64,000 nt of DNA from Euphorbia lathyris. Lineage: Eukaryota > Streptophyta > Magnoliopsida > Malpighiales > Euphorbiaceae. The stretch is taken from assembly GCF_963576675.1 (NCBI RefSeq), contig NC_088916.1:10454501-10518500 (forward strand). The letters run 5' to 3'. Both the position numbers and the translations under genes were made by a program. A model generated the notes under the pieces. The model saw only the letters and a list, made by a program, of their open reading frames with translations, was not told the origin of the DNA and made no database searches. Positions 1 to 10,935 of this stretch are shown in pieces. How positions within the stretch are numbered: the first letter of the stretch is position 1; each line of letters starts with the position of its first letter.

Positions 1-1289
1 TGGCCTCTGCTTCCATTTGCTTCATTCTGATAAATGGAAATGTGAGGTATTCTTTATGATTAAATATAGCTCATGTACTTCCATTGCTGATAAATGGAAA
101 TTAGATTCTGCGCTATCACTCTCTCATATATCAAAGTGGCCAAAGTGATACTCCATAGGCTTTAGAGGACTGTTCATCCTCGTGGTTAGTGTTGATTGCA
201 ACTACCACTTCACATTTAGATATTTTCAGGTTCAGCTTGAATAAAAGGAAAAGTACAAAAATAAACCTTGTGGTTACACCCATTTTTGAACAACACACAT
301 GTGGTTTAAAAGTTTGCAAAGTGGTACCATATACTTCATTCCATTAACAAACACATACCAAATTGACTAGTAGTTCATTCAGGTTGATGGCTAGTAGTTC
401 CAAACTTCACATAGATATTTTCAGGTTCAGCTCAGTCTTATTTCATTCTTAGTATTTCAATCAGCATAGTTTAGATAAATAATAATTGCTATTCTTGTTA
501 AACATATTATCTTGGCTCATTTTATTGTCCTTCTTGTGACTGTCATTAAGAATTGAGGAATCAGCTGCGCATATAATATTTCCAAAACAGAAACACTACT
601 TTGACTCTTTATAGCACACAACATATTCATTTTCTGAAAAACAATTTCTTGCTTCAGTCCTATATGATCATCTTTCCAAATGAACTCAAATACCAAAATA
701 ATTCAATTACCAAATTAAGCTAATGGTGCTTTATTCCTAAGCTACTTATGAAATTGCAGCAGGTTTCTCAACTAGAAACCACCTTGGTTCTACATCCTGA
801 AATATTTTTGCATCCAACTGTTTATAATTTTCACGACACAAAAGCACCCAGATAGAGAAGAAAATAGGCATACAATAAATACGAAATGATTGGAATTCGA
901 AAATGAAAATCATTGTATGAAAGCTTTTGCATCTGAATAGAAAGACATTCATTATCTATAAAATCAGTTCTTGTTTCTGTCATATAGGAATCAACACTAC
1001 GAAATAAATACATTTGATTATCTTTCCAAATTAAGTGAAATACCAAAATAGGTCTGATCTACCACATTAGGAACCACTCTTAGTCCTGCAACTTTAGACC
1101 TCAACCTTCAGCCTTAAAACCTTAGTTTCATCACATCAAAATAGCAAGAGATTACCAATGTCTAGCTTTGAAACACATAAACTATCTTACCCTATTGACC
1201 TCTCCTTTGATTTCTCGACTCGACTTGACTCTCCAATCATTATCGATAAACACCATCCTCCTTGTACTCCGACTCTTTAATTTTTTTAC

Positions 1290-1466
1290 CACGTATTTAC
1301 GCAACGAAAAGGCAACAGTTATACCTTCTGAAAGGCCAATGTCGAAAGACATTTGCTCTTCTATGTTGCACCTCAATTTCGAACTTGAAGGAGCTACCAA
1401 ACTTTGAAGCAATGCCAGTACATCAGCAGCAGCATCAAAATAGTACCTAACCTTGCTTGGTTTCAT
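1290..1466 (-). pseudogene. Trehalose-6-phosphate synthase class II C-terminal fragment (antisense)
   Basis: The reverse strand reads KPSKVRYYFDAAADVLALLQ and continues to a short serine-rich tail. That is the C-terminal end of the TPP-like domain of class II trehalose-6-phosphate synthases, which usually end in a GQKPSK-x-x-YYLDD block. Only about 40 residues are family-like. The same tail occurs in sense orientation at 20330, 23390 and 44500, so this copy was inverted before or during block X duplication. It lies head to head with the F-box exon that starts near 1457. The parent protein is about 850 residues, so this is a relic, not a gene. Confidence 0.7.
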
Positions 1467-1624
1467 TCTTGAGAGAAGATATCATGCAAAATATTTTCTC
1501 GAGGTTACCTGCCTCGGCTTTTTCTTCGGCAGCTTGTGTTAGCAAATGTTGGAACAATGTTTGTGGCCGAATCCGAAAAAAGCCTAAGTTTGCATCTGCG
1601 CTCTCACTCAAGCTTACTCTTCCT
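1457..1624 (+). pseudogene. F-box domain exon fragment
   Basis: The translation from about 1478 reads EDIMQNIFSRLPASAF, then SSAACVSKCWNNVCGRI, the classic start of an F-box: a DI-x-x-IFSRLP helix followed by a V-x-K-x-W helix. F-box proteins bind SKP1 and bring substrates to SCF ubiquitin ligases. Only the N-terminal exon is present; no LRR, kelch or FIST part follows. At the equivalent place in block X' the exon is followed by a proper donor GTAAGT (26782). Here that site reads TTAAGT (1625-1630), so the donor is lost. This copy keeps its tryptophan codon where X' has a stop. I call it a pseudogene fragment; the F-box subfamily cannot be named. Confidence 0.72.
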
Positions 1625-2267
1625 TTAAGTTCCATATTCACCAAGAGAAACATAAAATACAAGAATTCTCATATTCAAAATAGATCTTTAGAATTCTCAT
1701 TAAAACATAAAATACAAGAAAGCAAAAGCACAAAAATTTACCCAGTGGGTGCAGGTTATTAATTGTGAAGATCATTTTGTATAAGTGCATTACTATTGGT
1801 TGATTTGCAGAGATGCTGATTTGTGAATCAAAATTGAACTTCCAGCAAGGACTGCAACTTAAACACATATATAATCCTCTAATTCAAAATTCAGAAAAAA
1901 AAAATGTGCTTTTTCAAAATTTTAAAATTGGAAGTGGGATGTTCAAAATCACTCAAACAGTAGAGAAGCTAAAATTTAAAATTTTGTCATTCACAATAGA
2001 TCTTCAGAACTCCCATTAAAACATAAAATACAAGAAAGCAAAAGTAGAAAGGTTTTCGGAGAAACAGCTGCTGGAGGTTATTTTATTGGCGAAAATAATT
2101 TTGTATAGGATGACTATCAAGAGATGTTGATTTAGGAATCACGAGTTGCAGTATCCTAATCAGAACCGCATCCATCAACAGCGGAGATACCTCAGCTTCC
2201 ATATTTGATATCTTAAATTGAGAGTAGATATCTTAGATTCTTAAACTCTCTTTATATGTCATGGGCA

Positions 2268-3190
2268 GAGAAGTCCCACCCTCAAAACCAGTAACCGCAG
2301 GTTGGATTTAAACTTTTAGAGCTGCTTGTTTAGCTGCGCCAATTCCTCTAAGTGGCAGTATTTATATTTAGTTAAAAATCACCTGTGTTTTATTAATATT
2401 CTAACGACTTTTTATCTTAATTATAGTAATTTATTAATTTGCATCTAAATGATTAATCTCTAACACTTGAAAGACCCACCCTCAAAACCACTAACTGCAC
2501 ATTGGATTCAAACTTTTACAACTGCTAAGCAGCGCCAGTTCCTCTAAGTGGCAATATTTATATTTAGTTAAAAATCACCTGTGTTTTATTAATATTCTAA
2601 CGACTTTTTATCTTAAGGGTAAATTTCAAAAAAAAAACCCATTGTGGTTTCACTTTTTTTGCAGAAAAATGACCGTGGCTTTTTTTCGTTACACTGTTTA
2701 CGGATTTGGTGAAGATGCCGTTTATTTACTGATGTGGTTGAAGGGCAAATATGAGTTTTTAAAAAATTGGGGTAAATTAAAAAAAAACCATGTGGATCAC
2801 TTTTTTGCAGAAATATGAGTGAAGATGCCATTTATTTGCTGACGTGTCTGACGTGACGGAAGGGAAAATATGGGTTTATAAAAAAAATTGACCAATGGAT
2901 TTTTTATAACTATTTTGGGTCTACAATATTGACCACAATCCTCTAACACTTAAAAGACCCACCCTCAAAACCTCTAACTGCACATTGGATTCAAACTTTT
3001 TAGAGCTGTTTGTTTAAGTGTGTCAGTTGTTGTAAGTGGCAGTATTTATATTTTGTTGAAAATCACAGGTGTGTTTTATTAATATTTTAAGGATTTTTTT
3101 CTTAAAGAATTTGAAGAGTTTGACTTCTTTCACAAAAAAAAAAAAAAATTGTAACTGGTACTTATAATTTATTAATTGGCACCTTGATGA
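2268..3190. repeat. Degenerate tandem repeat, about three monomers
   Basis: Monomers begin near 2268, 2470 and 2957, each opening with CCACCCTCAAAACC and running through GAGCTGCTTGTTTA, AAGTGGCAGTATTTATATTT and a T-rich stretch before CTAACACTTGAAAGAC. They match the array at 27470-28560, which has more units and a dimeric order. The second spacing is stretched by the insertion at 2617-2890. No coding potential. Confidence 0.7.
2617..2890. mobile_element. MITE-like insertion with internal imperfect duplication
   Basis: This stretch interrupts the local tandem repeat: the preceding monomer reads straight on after TTTTTATCTTAA, while here about 270 bp intervene. It holds two imperfect direct copies of about 120 bp. 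Each has a CCAT-x-GTGG motif, TTTTTTGCAGAAA and AGATGCC-x-TTTATTT, and ends GGGAAAATATG or GGGCAAATATG. No protein is encoded. A short non-autonomous element is the simplest reading; I could not fix its exact ends or a target duplication. Confidence 0.4.
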
Positions 3191-3199
3191 TTAATACCT

Positions 3200-4428
3200 C
3201 TAACACTTGGGAGTCGAGAGAAATTTTATCTCTAACGTTGACATACAAGAGTAACTTTACCCCTAACATTGTCAATTTAAGCAATAATTCATCAAACTTG
3301 CTTCTCGATAATGGATCTTATCATGTACACTTCACATGGGCGTCGTTTTATCACTAATTGGTAACACATACACATCGTTAGACGTGAATAAAAAAAAATA
3401 ATGCCTTTTATATGAGTTGGACCAAAAAATTCAAATATTTTACTGAATTTATAAATATTAATCTTCAATTTATTATTGAACCACAAAAAAATATGATTTT
3501 TTTTTAAACCAACTGATATGCAATTGGGGCACAATAAAAAAATAAAACATTTGTGTTTCATAATAACCCAACTTGCCAATATTAGATGTAAAATTGTTCT
3601 TGACTGCAATTAGAAGTAAAGTTGGATCATTTTAGATGTTAGTATAAAAGTGCCATAACCGTAAGTGTTAGAGACGTTTTTGCACTTAAAATTTTTATAA
3701 AAATTTGTTCACCTATATGATCGCAAAAAAAATTAATAGGAAAATTAAATATTTAACTTTTTGATAAATTTAGTTTTATTAATTCACCCTTTAATCTTTT
3801 AAATATATATTAATAAAGTATTTTTTAAAACATTAAGGTTTTAATATTTCAAATTGAGATATTAAGTCCTTGATCATTAATCTTTTAACACGCTAAGCAT
3901 GTGTGATTCAAACTTTATTTAACGCAAGTAGAATTGTAAGCATGTCATTGTTTTAAAACCTCAATTGTTACACTAGATAGATTCAAACTATTTTACACTA
4001 AAGGAACAATGATTTTCTGACAATTTTCCAAAATGCTAACTAAAGTTTGAATTATTGACATAACTGACACGTCAAATAATGGTTTAATGTGTTAAAAAAA
4101 ATTGATTGAGCAAGGGTTTACTATATTCATTTAAAAGATCAAGAGTTTAATATATTAAAAAATAATTGGTCAAGTGCTTAATGCATCCATTTGAAAGGCT
4201 TTAATCTAGGGGCGGAGAAAAAAAGAGGGCCAAGTATGGTTTCGGCCCCATGTTTCTGACAAATTAAGGCTTGGGGTGGTTAATTAACTTACTAAGTTGT
4301 ATATAATTACAAAATCTAACTTGATTAGTATATGATAAGCCATAAATTTCTCTAAGTTTATTCAAATCTAGTTAATTTTACTTTTAGTCCAAACCTAGTT
4401 TAATTTTTAGAAGTTTTGTAATGGTACG
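3200..4428. other. AT-rich intergenic sequence, no feature seen
   Basis: To 3872 this is the right end of block X and matches 28560-29236. From 3873 to 4428 it is single-copy-looking AT-rich DNA with no open frame of note, no splice-site pattern tied to a domain and no clear repeat. Confidence 0.6.
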
Positions 4429-4623
4429 TAAAAATTAGTCATGAGGGCTTTACTTAAGGACACTAAATAAGGTGATATTGGTTCTAAAAGTTTTACAAAA
4501 AGTGCATTTAGTGTAATTAATAAAGGGCGAAATTAAACTTAGCCTTTGTTTCTCACACTTGACGAAACTGCCCTTACTGTTTTGGGGCAGCAAAAATTAA
4601 TATTTTTTTCTCTCTACGGAATG

Positions 4624-4760
4624 CGGGCGTGTTAACATCACGCGGCGTATTTCTTGTACGCCTCACCATATGATAAGGCGTATGGCTAATACCCCTCGCC
4701 ACATGGTGAGGCATATTAGCCGTATGCCTCACCACATAGTGAGGCGTGATGTTGACACGC
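4624..4760. repeat. Subterminal palindromic repeats, left end of PMD element
   Basis: An outer inverted repeat (GGCGTGTTAACATCACGC against GCGTGATGTTGACACGCC) encloses smaller alternating copies of CGCCTCACCAYAT and its complement. The GC-rich units stand out from the AT-rich surroundings and are the same family as those at 7340-7575. Subterminal arrays of this sort bind transposase in several plant DNA transposons; that role is inferred here. Confidence 0.65.
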
Positions 4761-6597
4761 CTACGTGTAAAAATTTGTTTCTTTAAATTTTTTTGTTATA
4801 ATTATTAACATTATAATTAAAAAAGTATTATATATGTATTAAAATGTGTTAGAAACAATAAGTTCTAAAGAATTTTAAATATTAAAAAAAATACAATAAG
4901 TCGATTCGCCCTGTTCCATTCCTCCATAATCTGATCCAGATCAGTCCTAACTGGTGGAGGCTACTTAGCGGGCACAAGTGTGATCGCCCGCTGAGCGACG
5001 TCTGCCAAACGGCTAACCTACTGCACAAAATTAAATGTTAGAAAAACAACATAGGTAAAACAATAATAAATAAATAAATAATAAAAAACTTACATATTCG
5101 ATGTTGAAGTGAGAATGGTGGACCAGCGCATCCTGAGGGGCACAAAGCAGACAAAGATGTGAATGTCGTCTACACCGCTCTATGTATCCGGCAACACAAG
5201 CACTAGGATCGGAACCGACTGCCTGACATCTCCTCCGATCAACGCCACGAGTAGATGAAAATCTCTGCCAAGTATCATCAAGTGTCACAGATGAATGCAC
5301 GAGTCTGTATGATATTGACTTCCATGACCGGAATGCAGTATCGGGTGTAATATGCTCAACCGGATAGTCTGAACATAATCGACCTGACACAAGACTCGAT
5401 CGGGCATATATGGCTCAACAATATCTCTACACCGTATCCAAACGGCGTGGGACACTCATAGCTAATCGTCATCGATGATTGGACCATAAGGCAACCACGT
5501 CATGTGCAAAAAAATATTTAATAACATGTTAATAAGGAATGCGATTTGTTTAAGTAAATTGTTGCAAGTTATAAAAAAATTATTTTACCTCGGCTGCCAT
5601 CATATGATCTAGTTATGCACGCCCGAGGAGCAGTGTCTGGAGTCTTGAGTGGTAGTCGATGGGATCGGAATGCCGGAAAGTGCTCATATATCCATGTCTA
5701 GAGAAGGTTCAAACATCTACATATGCCCGAGCACTTACCTCTACTCGATATCCCTAGCTGCCGATATAATGTGGCAAGTGTAACAGATCCCCAAGAACGT
5801 CCAACAGCCCCTGTGACGTCGGCGTGAACCTTCTAGAGATGGAATGGCCTGATCCTATCGCCACTCTTATTGACAAACAAGGTGGATCCTAACATAAGCC
5901 ATATCCATACGGTCGCTCGAGTCCCGACATCCCGATGGATTCCCAGATGGGTAAGGCGATCCACATCATCGACAAAAACTCATCCACCACTCTAGTAGTG
6001 CTCCAATGGCGACAATAACTCCTCATGCGTAACTCCAAATAGATCCATACACATGGCCTGCAACCGCTCAACACTGCAGGTATCGGAGATCATCTGACCG
6101 ACCACTAGAATATGGAGAATCTGTCATACATTGTGCAAAAGGATGGTAATCTCTCCGAACGACATGTGAAATGAGTTCGTATCAGGCTGCCACAGCTCCA
6201 TGAACACAGATATCAAAGGCGCATCCAAATTTCTGAACATGGTGGATGGAAGGTGAGACAACCCAGTCCTGTCTACCATAGCCTTCAGCTGTAAAAAATT
6301 ACACATATAGAATTCCTGAATATTTTTTAGGGTTAAAAATAATAAGTAAAATAATATATTATAAAAAATTATTCTAACCTCGGTTGTCATACTCTGATAC
6401 CATCGATTTAATGGCTATAGGCTACTGATCTATTGTAGCACGTAAGAAGCTCTCGATGATGCCCCGCAATATCCGTGAGGCAATGTGTCCTAAAAAACTA
6501 GGAATCACAGAACCATCATTGGGGCCACCGTCCATGGTCCCTGAAACAATCCAACTACTGTCCTTAGTAGGTTTAGACCGTTTTCTGTTCCCTGGAA

Positions 6598-6700
6598 TAA
6601 TATTAAATTATAAATAACACTAAATTAGAAATAATATTAAATTAGAAATAATACTAAATTAGAAATAATATTAAATTATAGATAATACTAAATTATACAT
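6598..6700. repeat. AT tandem repeat inside a PMD intron
   Basis: Roughly 16-bp units of the type AATTAGAAATAATATTAA are repeated head to tail about six times between two PMD exons. Copy 2 carries the same array at 47980-48080. It is probably intronic satellite expansion with no coding content. Confidence 0.7.
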
Positions 6701-7339
6701 GAACTGCCAAATCGTCCACCCTAGCGATGTTTGCTCGTGCCCTGAGTCGGCTGCACATTATCATCATCATCATATCCATGTCGTCGATGGGCCTCGGCTA
6801 GCTCCTCAAAATAATCATCCACCACGTCAGGATCTTACTCTCACGCATCATCCGCCTCCACTCCCTCCAACTCAGGCTGATCTATCTCAGCGGCCCGCAA
6901 CTGCTGCATCTCAGTCGCTCTCTACCAACGAGCTGATATATAGCATCATCACGCGCTCTCGTATGACGTGGTGTAGAATCCTCATTCATATCTAGTTGCC
7001 TCGCTGCTGGCGGGATAGATTTCCTGACTACACTCCCCTTTACGTGTATTAACCATATTATTTTATAAAATTAGAAACCGACTACAAATATTATTTGTCT
7101 AACTAAATATTATTTCTAACTAATACTTTAACTCTAATGCCAATACTATTTCAAACTAATAACTCTAACATAAATTCGTAACTATTATTTCGAACTAATA
7201 TTTCAAATCATATTATTTCTATATACAAAAAAAAGTATTCGAACTAAATATTTATAACTCTAATTTTAAGAAAAAATTACAAAAAAAAAATTAAAATATT
7301 GTTTGCACTAAATATTTATAACTCTAAGTTAAAAAAAAC

Positions 7340-7575
7340 AAAAATAAGTGTCGGGCGTATGAGCATTACGCCCCTACACAGGTAGGGGCGTAATGATAAT
7401 ACGTCTGATCTGTGGTGGGGGCGTATGAACATCACGCCTCCACCACATATGGGGCATATTAACATTACGCCCCTATCTGTGTACGACGTAATATTCATAC
7501 GCCCCTATTTGTGTTGGACGTGATGTTCATACACCCCTACCTGTGTTGGGGCGTGATGTTCATACGTCCCGGCAC
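7340..7575. repeat. Subterminal repeats, right end of PMD element
   Basis: Units of about 32-33 bp alternate in orientation around GGGGCGTAATG and CATACGCCCC with short spacers such as TACCTGTGTT. Three head-to-tail units at about 7450-7560 are followed by a partial one; inverted units lie to the left. They match the left-end repeats in motif (CGCC-x-CACCACAT). A 60-residue open frame through them is a by-product of the repeat. Confidence 0.7.
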
Positions 7576-7840
7576 AGAAACTCGATTTTTTCAAAATCGG
7601 CGATTTAACTATATAGAACCGTAAAAAAACAAAAATTCGAATAAAATTACGTACATGAGTCCTTTTCCGCGGCCACTCCTCCCTCGATCCATGTTTTTCT
7701 TTATCAAATTAGTCCGGATTAGATTTTAGAGAGTGTTGGTTTTTTTAGAGTATTTGGGAATTTGGAAATTTGATGAAAGGATATTCTAGTCTTTTCCCAA
7801 GGCTAAGTGTGGGAAATTATGGGTAAGAATAGTAATCCAC

Positions 7841-8665
7841 TTAATAAATGGGATAAGAATCGAATTTGACTCTAACATTTTCGGTGGGGTGCATATTTAA
7901 TCATAATATATTAAGTTGTGAAAAATTAACCTTAATTTTTTCAAACAAGATTAATTTAACCCTTACTTTACCGAAAATTTTAAAAAACTCGTTTGAATCC
8001 ATTAAACACGGACTCTTCCCCGAGGACGTCGTGGCCGTGTTGGACTCGCCGGACTCGAGGACTCGGCGGCGGCAGGGACACGACGGTCACATGGGACTCA
8101 GATGGGACTCGACAATGACACGGGGGACTCGGTAGTGACACGGTAGGGAGTTCGCGGGACACGGCGTGGACTCGGCTAATGGTGAAAATATGTAAAAGTT
8201 TAGGTGTTTTTTTAATTTTTTTAAAACCTATGGTTCAATTACAAAATTTGACAAAAAAAAACCTAAACTACATCTAATTCTCACCTGTGTGTCGCGATTA
8301 TAAATGCTTAGGGCTTCTTTCTCTTCCTTTCTTTGATTTGTTTTGCGATTTACTATTCTTAGCGATTCTCCTGTGATTTCATCTCCTACGATTTCATCTT
8401 CTTTCTTCCTCTTCTTTATTGTTGTTGCCTTGTCTGATTTCATCCGCACCAAAATCCTTGCGATTTCATCCTTACTATTAGATAATGACTTATTTGTGAT
8501 TTAGCAAGTTTTTTTTATATATTTTATATCTAATATATATAATTAATTATATAAAATTTACCGTGTCTCGCTGCACCGTGTCTCATATTTTCTAAAAATG
8601 TCGTTTTCCGTGTCCGCATCCATGTCTGTATCCGTATCCACATCCGAGTCGGTGCTTCATAGGGT
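7841..8665. mobile_element. MITE remnant and GGACTCGG-rich element
   Basis: Position 7841 onward resumes the MITE-like sequence (ATGGGATAAGAATCGAATTT) into which the PMD element inserted. From about 8020 to 8180 a GC-rich stretch with repeated GGACTCGG and GACACGG motifs begins. From 8560 to 8665 its apparent other end has GTGTCCGCATCCATGTC and CGAGTCGGTGCTTCATAG. The motifs at the two ends are roughly complementary (ACTCGG against CCGAGT), as in a short inverted-repeat element of 600-650 bp. Between them (8180-8560) I see only pyrimidine-rich sequence. In A' the right part is lost in the deletion. Confidence 0.4.
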
Positions 8666-9486
8666 TGAATTATATTTATCTTTGTCATGTAAAAAATAAG
8701 TGAAACAATGTCTTTCCACTTAAATACAATAACGCATGTTTCACTTTAAATAACAATAAAAAGTTTAATACATAATTACACATTTAAACTAGTTTTTATT
8801 TTATTGTTTGGTATTATAAGCTTATACATGGACCTACGACACTCTAAATTTGTCAATGTTGGACCTACAACACCCTTATTTGATGATTTAGAAATCTTCA
8901 AAGTTGACATGACACCGTCGAATCAAATTTCTACTGCCGTGTCAGCAAATTTGAAGGTTCAAAATTGATAAGTTCAAATGTATGATAGGTTCAAATATAA
9001 ATTCAAGGTGTCAAACCCCTAAAAGTGACCAATTTTTTATCAATTTTTTTAATCTAAATTTTATTTTCCTTTACCAAACTTTCATATTCCAATTAATAAA
9101 ATGATAAACATTAAATTTAACCTCAAAGTTTTAAGTGAACTTTAGACTTAGAACACATGCAATTATGCAAATTTGCCCTAATAAGCGAGATCGATTTTAG
9201 CCATATGTTATAAAAGTTTTGAGAAAACTAGTCTGACTGGTATTTAACGGTCACTTCAGACCTTCCAAATATCAATTATGTTTAAAATATTTAATATATT
9301 ACTAATAAAATTATAAAAATTCTATTAAAAATAATAAAAACTAAATCTGTTATAAATAAGTTAATCACAATTTTTTTTATCGAACTACATTTTATTGTGT
9401 TATTAATATAGTTATAAAAAACCAATAAAAAAAATGTACGAACTGCTTCAATTTATTGACAAACTTGTTTGGAAAGTCCGATGTGA

Positions 9487-9962
9487 CAACGCAGCCCCCT
9501 GAACTTGTCACTTTTAGTCATTTTGCTCCCTGAACTTACGTGACGACCTATTTGCCCCCTCAACTATTTAAAAGTCGTATTAGTAACCCCCTATTTTCAT
9601 TATAACTAAAACAAAATGAAGTTCCAACATTAGTACAAGTGTTCATGAAAATATTAGAACCAGTCTGCATATATATAACCTCATTTGCCGTTTGTTTTAG
9701 TAGTACACAACCATATATGCAATTTCTACATGAAAACTTGTGTATATTAGCCTCATTTGCACCTTGTTTTAGTAGTGCACCAACTCTTTTTATTATGACC
9801 TTAGTGCTTGCAATGAGAACATATCATAATTGTTTCCGTCATAATGAAAACAGGTGATTGTTAATACCAATTTTAAATAATTGAAGGGGCAAATGGATCG
9901 TCTCATAAGTTCAGGAGGCAAAATGACTAAAATTGACAAGTTCATGGGGCTTCGTATGGTTT
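9487..9962. mobile_element. MITE with about 85-bp terminal inverted repeats
   Basis: The left arm (GCCCCCTGAACTTGTCACTT, continuing to TTTGCCCCCTCAACTATTTA) is mirrored near 9870-9957 by TAAATAATTGAAGGGGCAAA through GACAAGTTCATGGGGC. The paralogous stretch at about 61765 reads across without it (AATGTGACACTTAAATAACA), giving an empty site. Total length is about 475 bp with no open frame beyond chance. Exact ends and target duplication are uncertain by a few bases. Such elements are usually mobilised in trans by Mutator- or hAT-type transposases. Confidence 0.6.
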
Positions 9963-10297
9963 AGGCAATTAAATAACAATCAAACCAGTTTTTTCAAATT
10001 TTCGATAACGCATGGCTAAAATTGATATTGTTTAGAAACGTTAGGGTTAAATTTACACTATTTCATAAGTTAGGTCTAAATTTTGTATTTCGGTTGAAAC
10101 ATTACAGTTAAATTTAGTCCTTATCCGATTTATAAATTTTAGTCCAATTGAGCGACTCGCTTGGTATTGGCTTTTTACTATCTAATGGTTAGCTAATTTT
10201 GATAAATTACAAATTAGTTCTTTTATAAGACAATTAAAGTTGCTCGGAATAAGGTGAAATTGGTTCTAAAAGTTCTATATAGAAAGTGTACTTAGTG

Positions 10298-10510
10298 TAA
10301 TTAATATATGGGATAAGAATCGAATTTGACTCTAACATTTTCGGTGGAGTGCATATTTAGTCCTAACATATGAAGCAATGCAAATTTAACCCTAATTTTT
10401 TAAGTAAGATTTATTTTAGACCTTACAAAACATCAATTTTGTATGTTAGGACTAAATTTACATTTTAATAAGTTAGGTTAAACTTGAACTTGTCTTAAAT
10501 AAACAGATTT
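10298..10510. mobile_element. MITE of the ATGGGATAAGAATCG family (fragment)
   Basis: The left terminus AATATATGGGATAAGAATCG with GACTCTAACATTTTCGGTGG is followed by a partial right half (AAATTTACATTTTAATAAGT, TTAAATAAACAGATTT). Related copies are at 42165-42640, 61435-61940, 62098-62362 and, truncated, at 7849 and 63295. The left edge here doubles as a PMD-free paralogue of the insertion site at 4517. Confidence 0.5.
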
Positions 10511-10554
10511 TAAAAGTTAAAGAAATACAAAAAAAAAAAAATCAAAAGTTGATA

Positions 10555-10935
10555 AGATTGACAGATCAAGCTGAGGTGTAAATATACTAAATTACCAATT
10601 AAAGACCTGACACAATATGAATACACCTACATAAGCAGTCCTTTTTCGTTCTTAGTAAGAACTTCTTACCTACAGTCTACAGATGGAAAAGAAGGTGCAG
10701 TAACACGTTTTGAGGGGTGGATTTCTCCCTCCTGCGATGACCTACCCCTCCTTCTGGCCGGAAACAATGAAGCAACTGTGTATATGTCATGGGTGTTGGA
10801 CATTGATATCTCAAGATGGAATTGGTGGGATCGCATTTATGTTTAAAAACTGCATTCATAAATCAGCATCTGGTCTATCCTTCTTAAGTGGTAGAAGAAC
10901 CATCAAATGATAGTCATGAACCCATATAAAATTTG
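10555..10935. other. Cassette 5' flank (unit 1 of the chimera)
   Basis: The stretch starting GACAGATCAAGCTGAGGTG recurs at 11418 (from AAGCTGAGGTG), 42688 and 62415, each time just upstream of pseudogene exons, so it is the conserved 5' shoulder of the cassette. It contains an open but unrecognised segment around SRWNWWDRIYV. Whether it once was a promoter is not shown; no convincing TATA box is placed consistently. Confidence 0.5.

Larger units (their letters stand above)
1..3872. repeat. Paralogous block X (F-box/TPS-tail flank), copy 1
   Basis: This AT-rich block is repeated, diverged and with indels, at about 25040-29236. Shared landmarks run in the same order in both: the TGATAAATGGAAAT motif, a stretch ending AATATTTCCAAAA, the antisense TPS tail, the F-box exon, a tandem array, and a common right end (match lost after position 3872 here and 29236 there). 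Part of it (about 200-1010) recurs inside blocks A and A' at 14060-14690 and 54905-55530. Apart from the gene scraps listed separately I see no coding capacity; the short open frames carry no recognisable domain. Confidence 0.75.
4906..7692 (-). pseudogene. PMD-domain protein gene of the mobile element, copy 1
   Basis: Start ATG at 7692 gives MDRGRSGRGKG, followed by a GT donor and AT-rich introns. The core exons at 6390-5590 read LKAMVDRTGLSHLP, LISVFMELWQPDTNSFHM and FGEITILLHNV, then GSVTLATLYRQLG and WIYEHFP, the hallmark blocks of the plant mobile domain (aminotransferase-like). Later exons at 5480-5094 hold GYIERCRRHSH, with a donor GTAAGT after NIEY. The last exon (5022 to about 4906) reads RLADVAQ and ends EEWNRANR. 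The frame is broken in the acidic region near 6850 and near 5320. A TAG sits at 4963-4961 where copy 2 has CAG. It is not expressible as it stands. PMD proteins of host type act in silencing and cell division; this one looks like transposon cargo. Confidence 0.72.
4525..7840 (-). mobile_element. Plant-mobile-domain (PMD) DNA element, copy 1, with 8-bp target duplication
   Basis: The element is bounded by TTAATAAA at 4517-4524 and 7841-7848. Paralogous empty sites at 10297 and 62095 read through with one copy of this motif (GTGTAATTAATAAATGGGAT at the second), so the ends are well supported. It encodes a PMD protein on the reverse strand and carries palindromic subterminal repeats at both ends (4624-4760, 7340-7575). 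The termini share only weak inverted similarity (CACACTTGACG on the left, CACACTTAGCC on the right strand read inward). PMD genes are known cargo of plant MULE-type and Ty3 elements. An 8-bp duplication fits hAT (8) or a decayed MULE (9), so the superfamily is open. Confidence 0.75.
8880..10616. repeat. Copy-1-specific segment with degenerate MITEs
   Basis: This AT-rich stretch is absent from A' but resembles 61350-62480 at the far end of the window, including CAATTTTTTATCAATTTTTTT and CTTTACCAAACTTTCAT. It holds tracts of the type AATTTAGCCCTAACG in both orientations, which are the long degenerate terminal repeats of MITEs listed at 61435 and 62098. No coding sequence. Confidence 0.6.

Noticed and set aside
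7340..7575. CRISPR-like appearance of regularly spaced 32-33-bp repeats
   Set aside because: Repeats alternate in orientation, spacers are themselves repeated, there are no cas genes and the context is a plant transposon.
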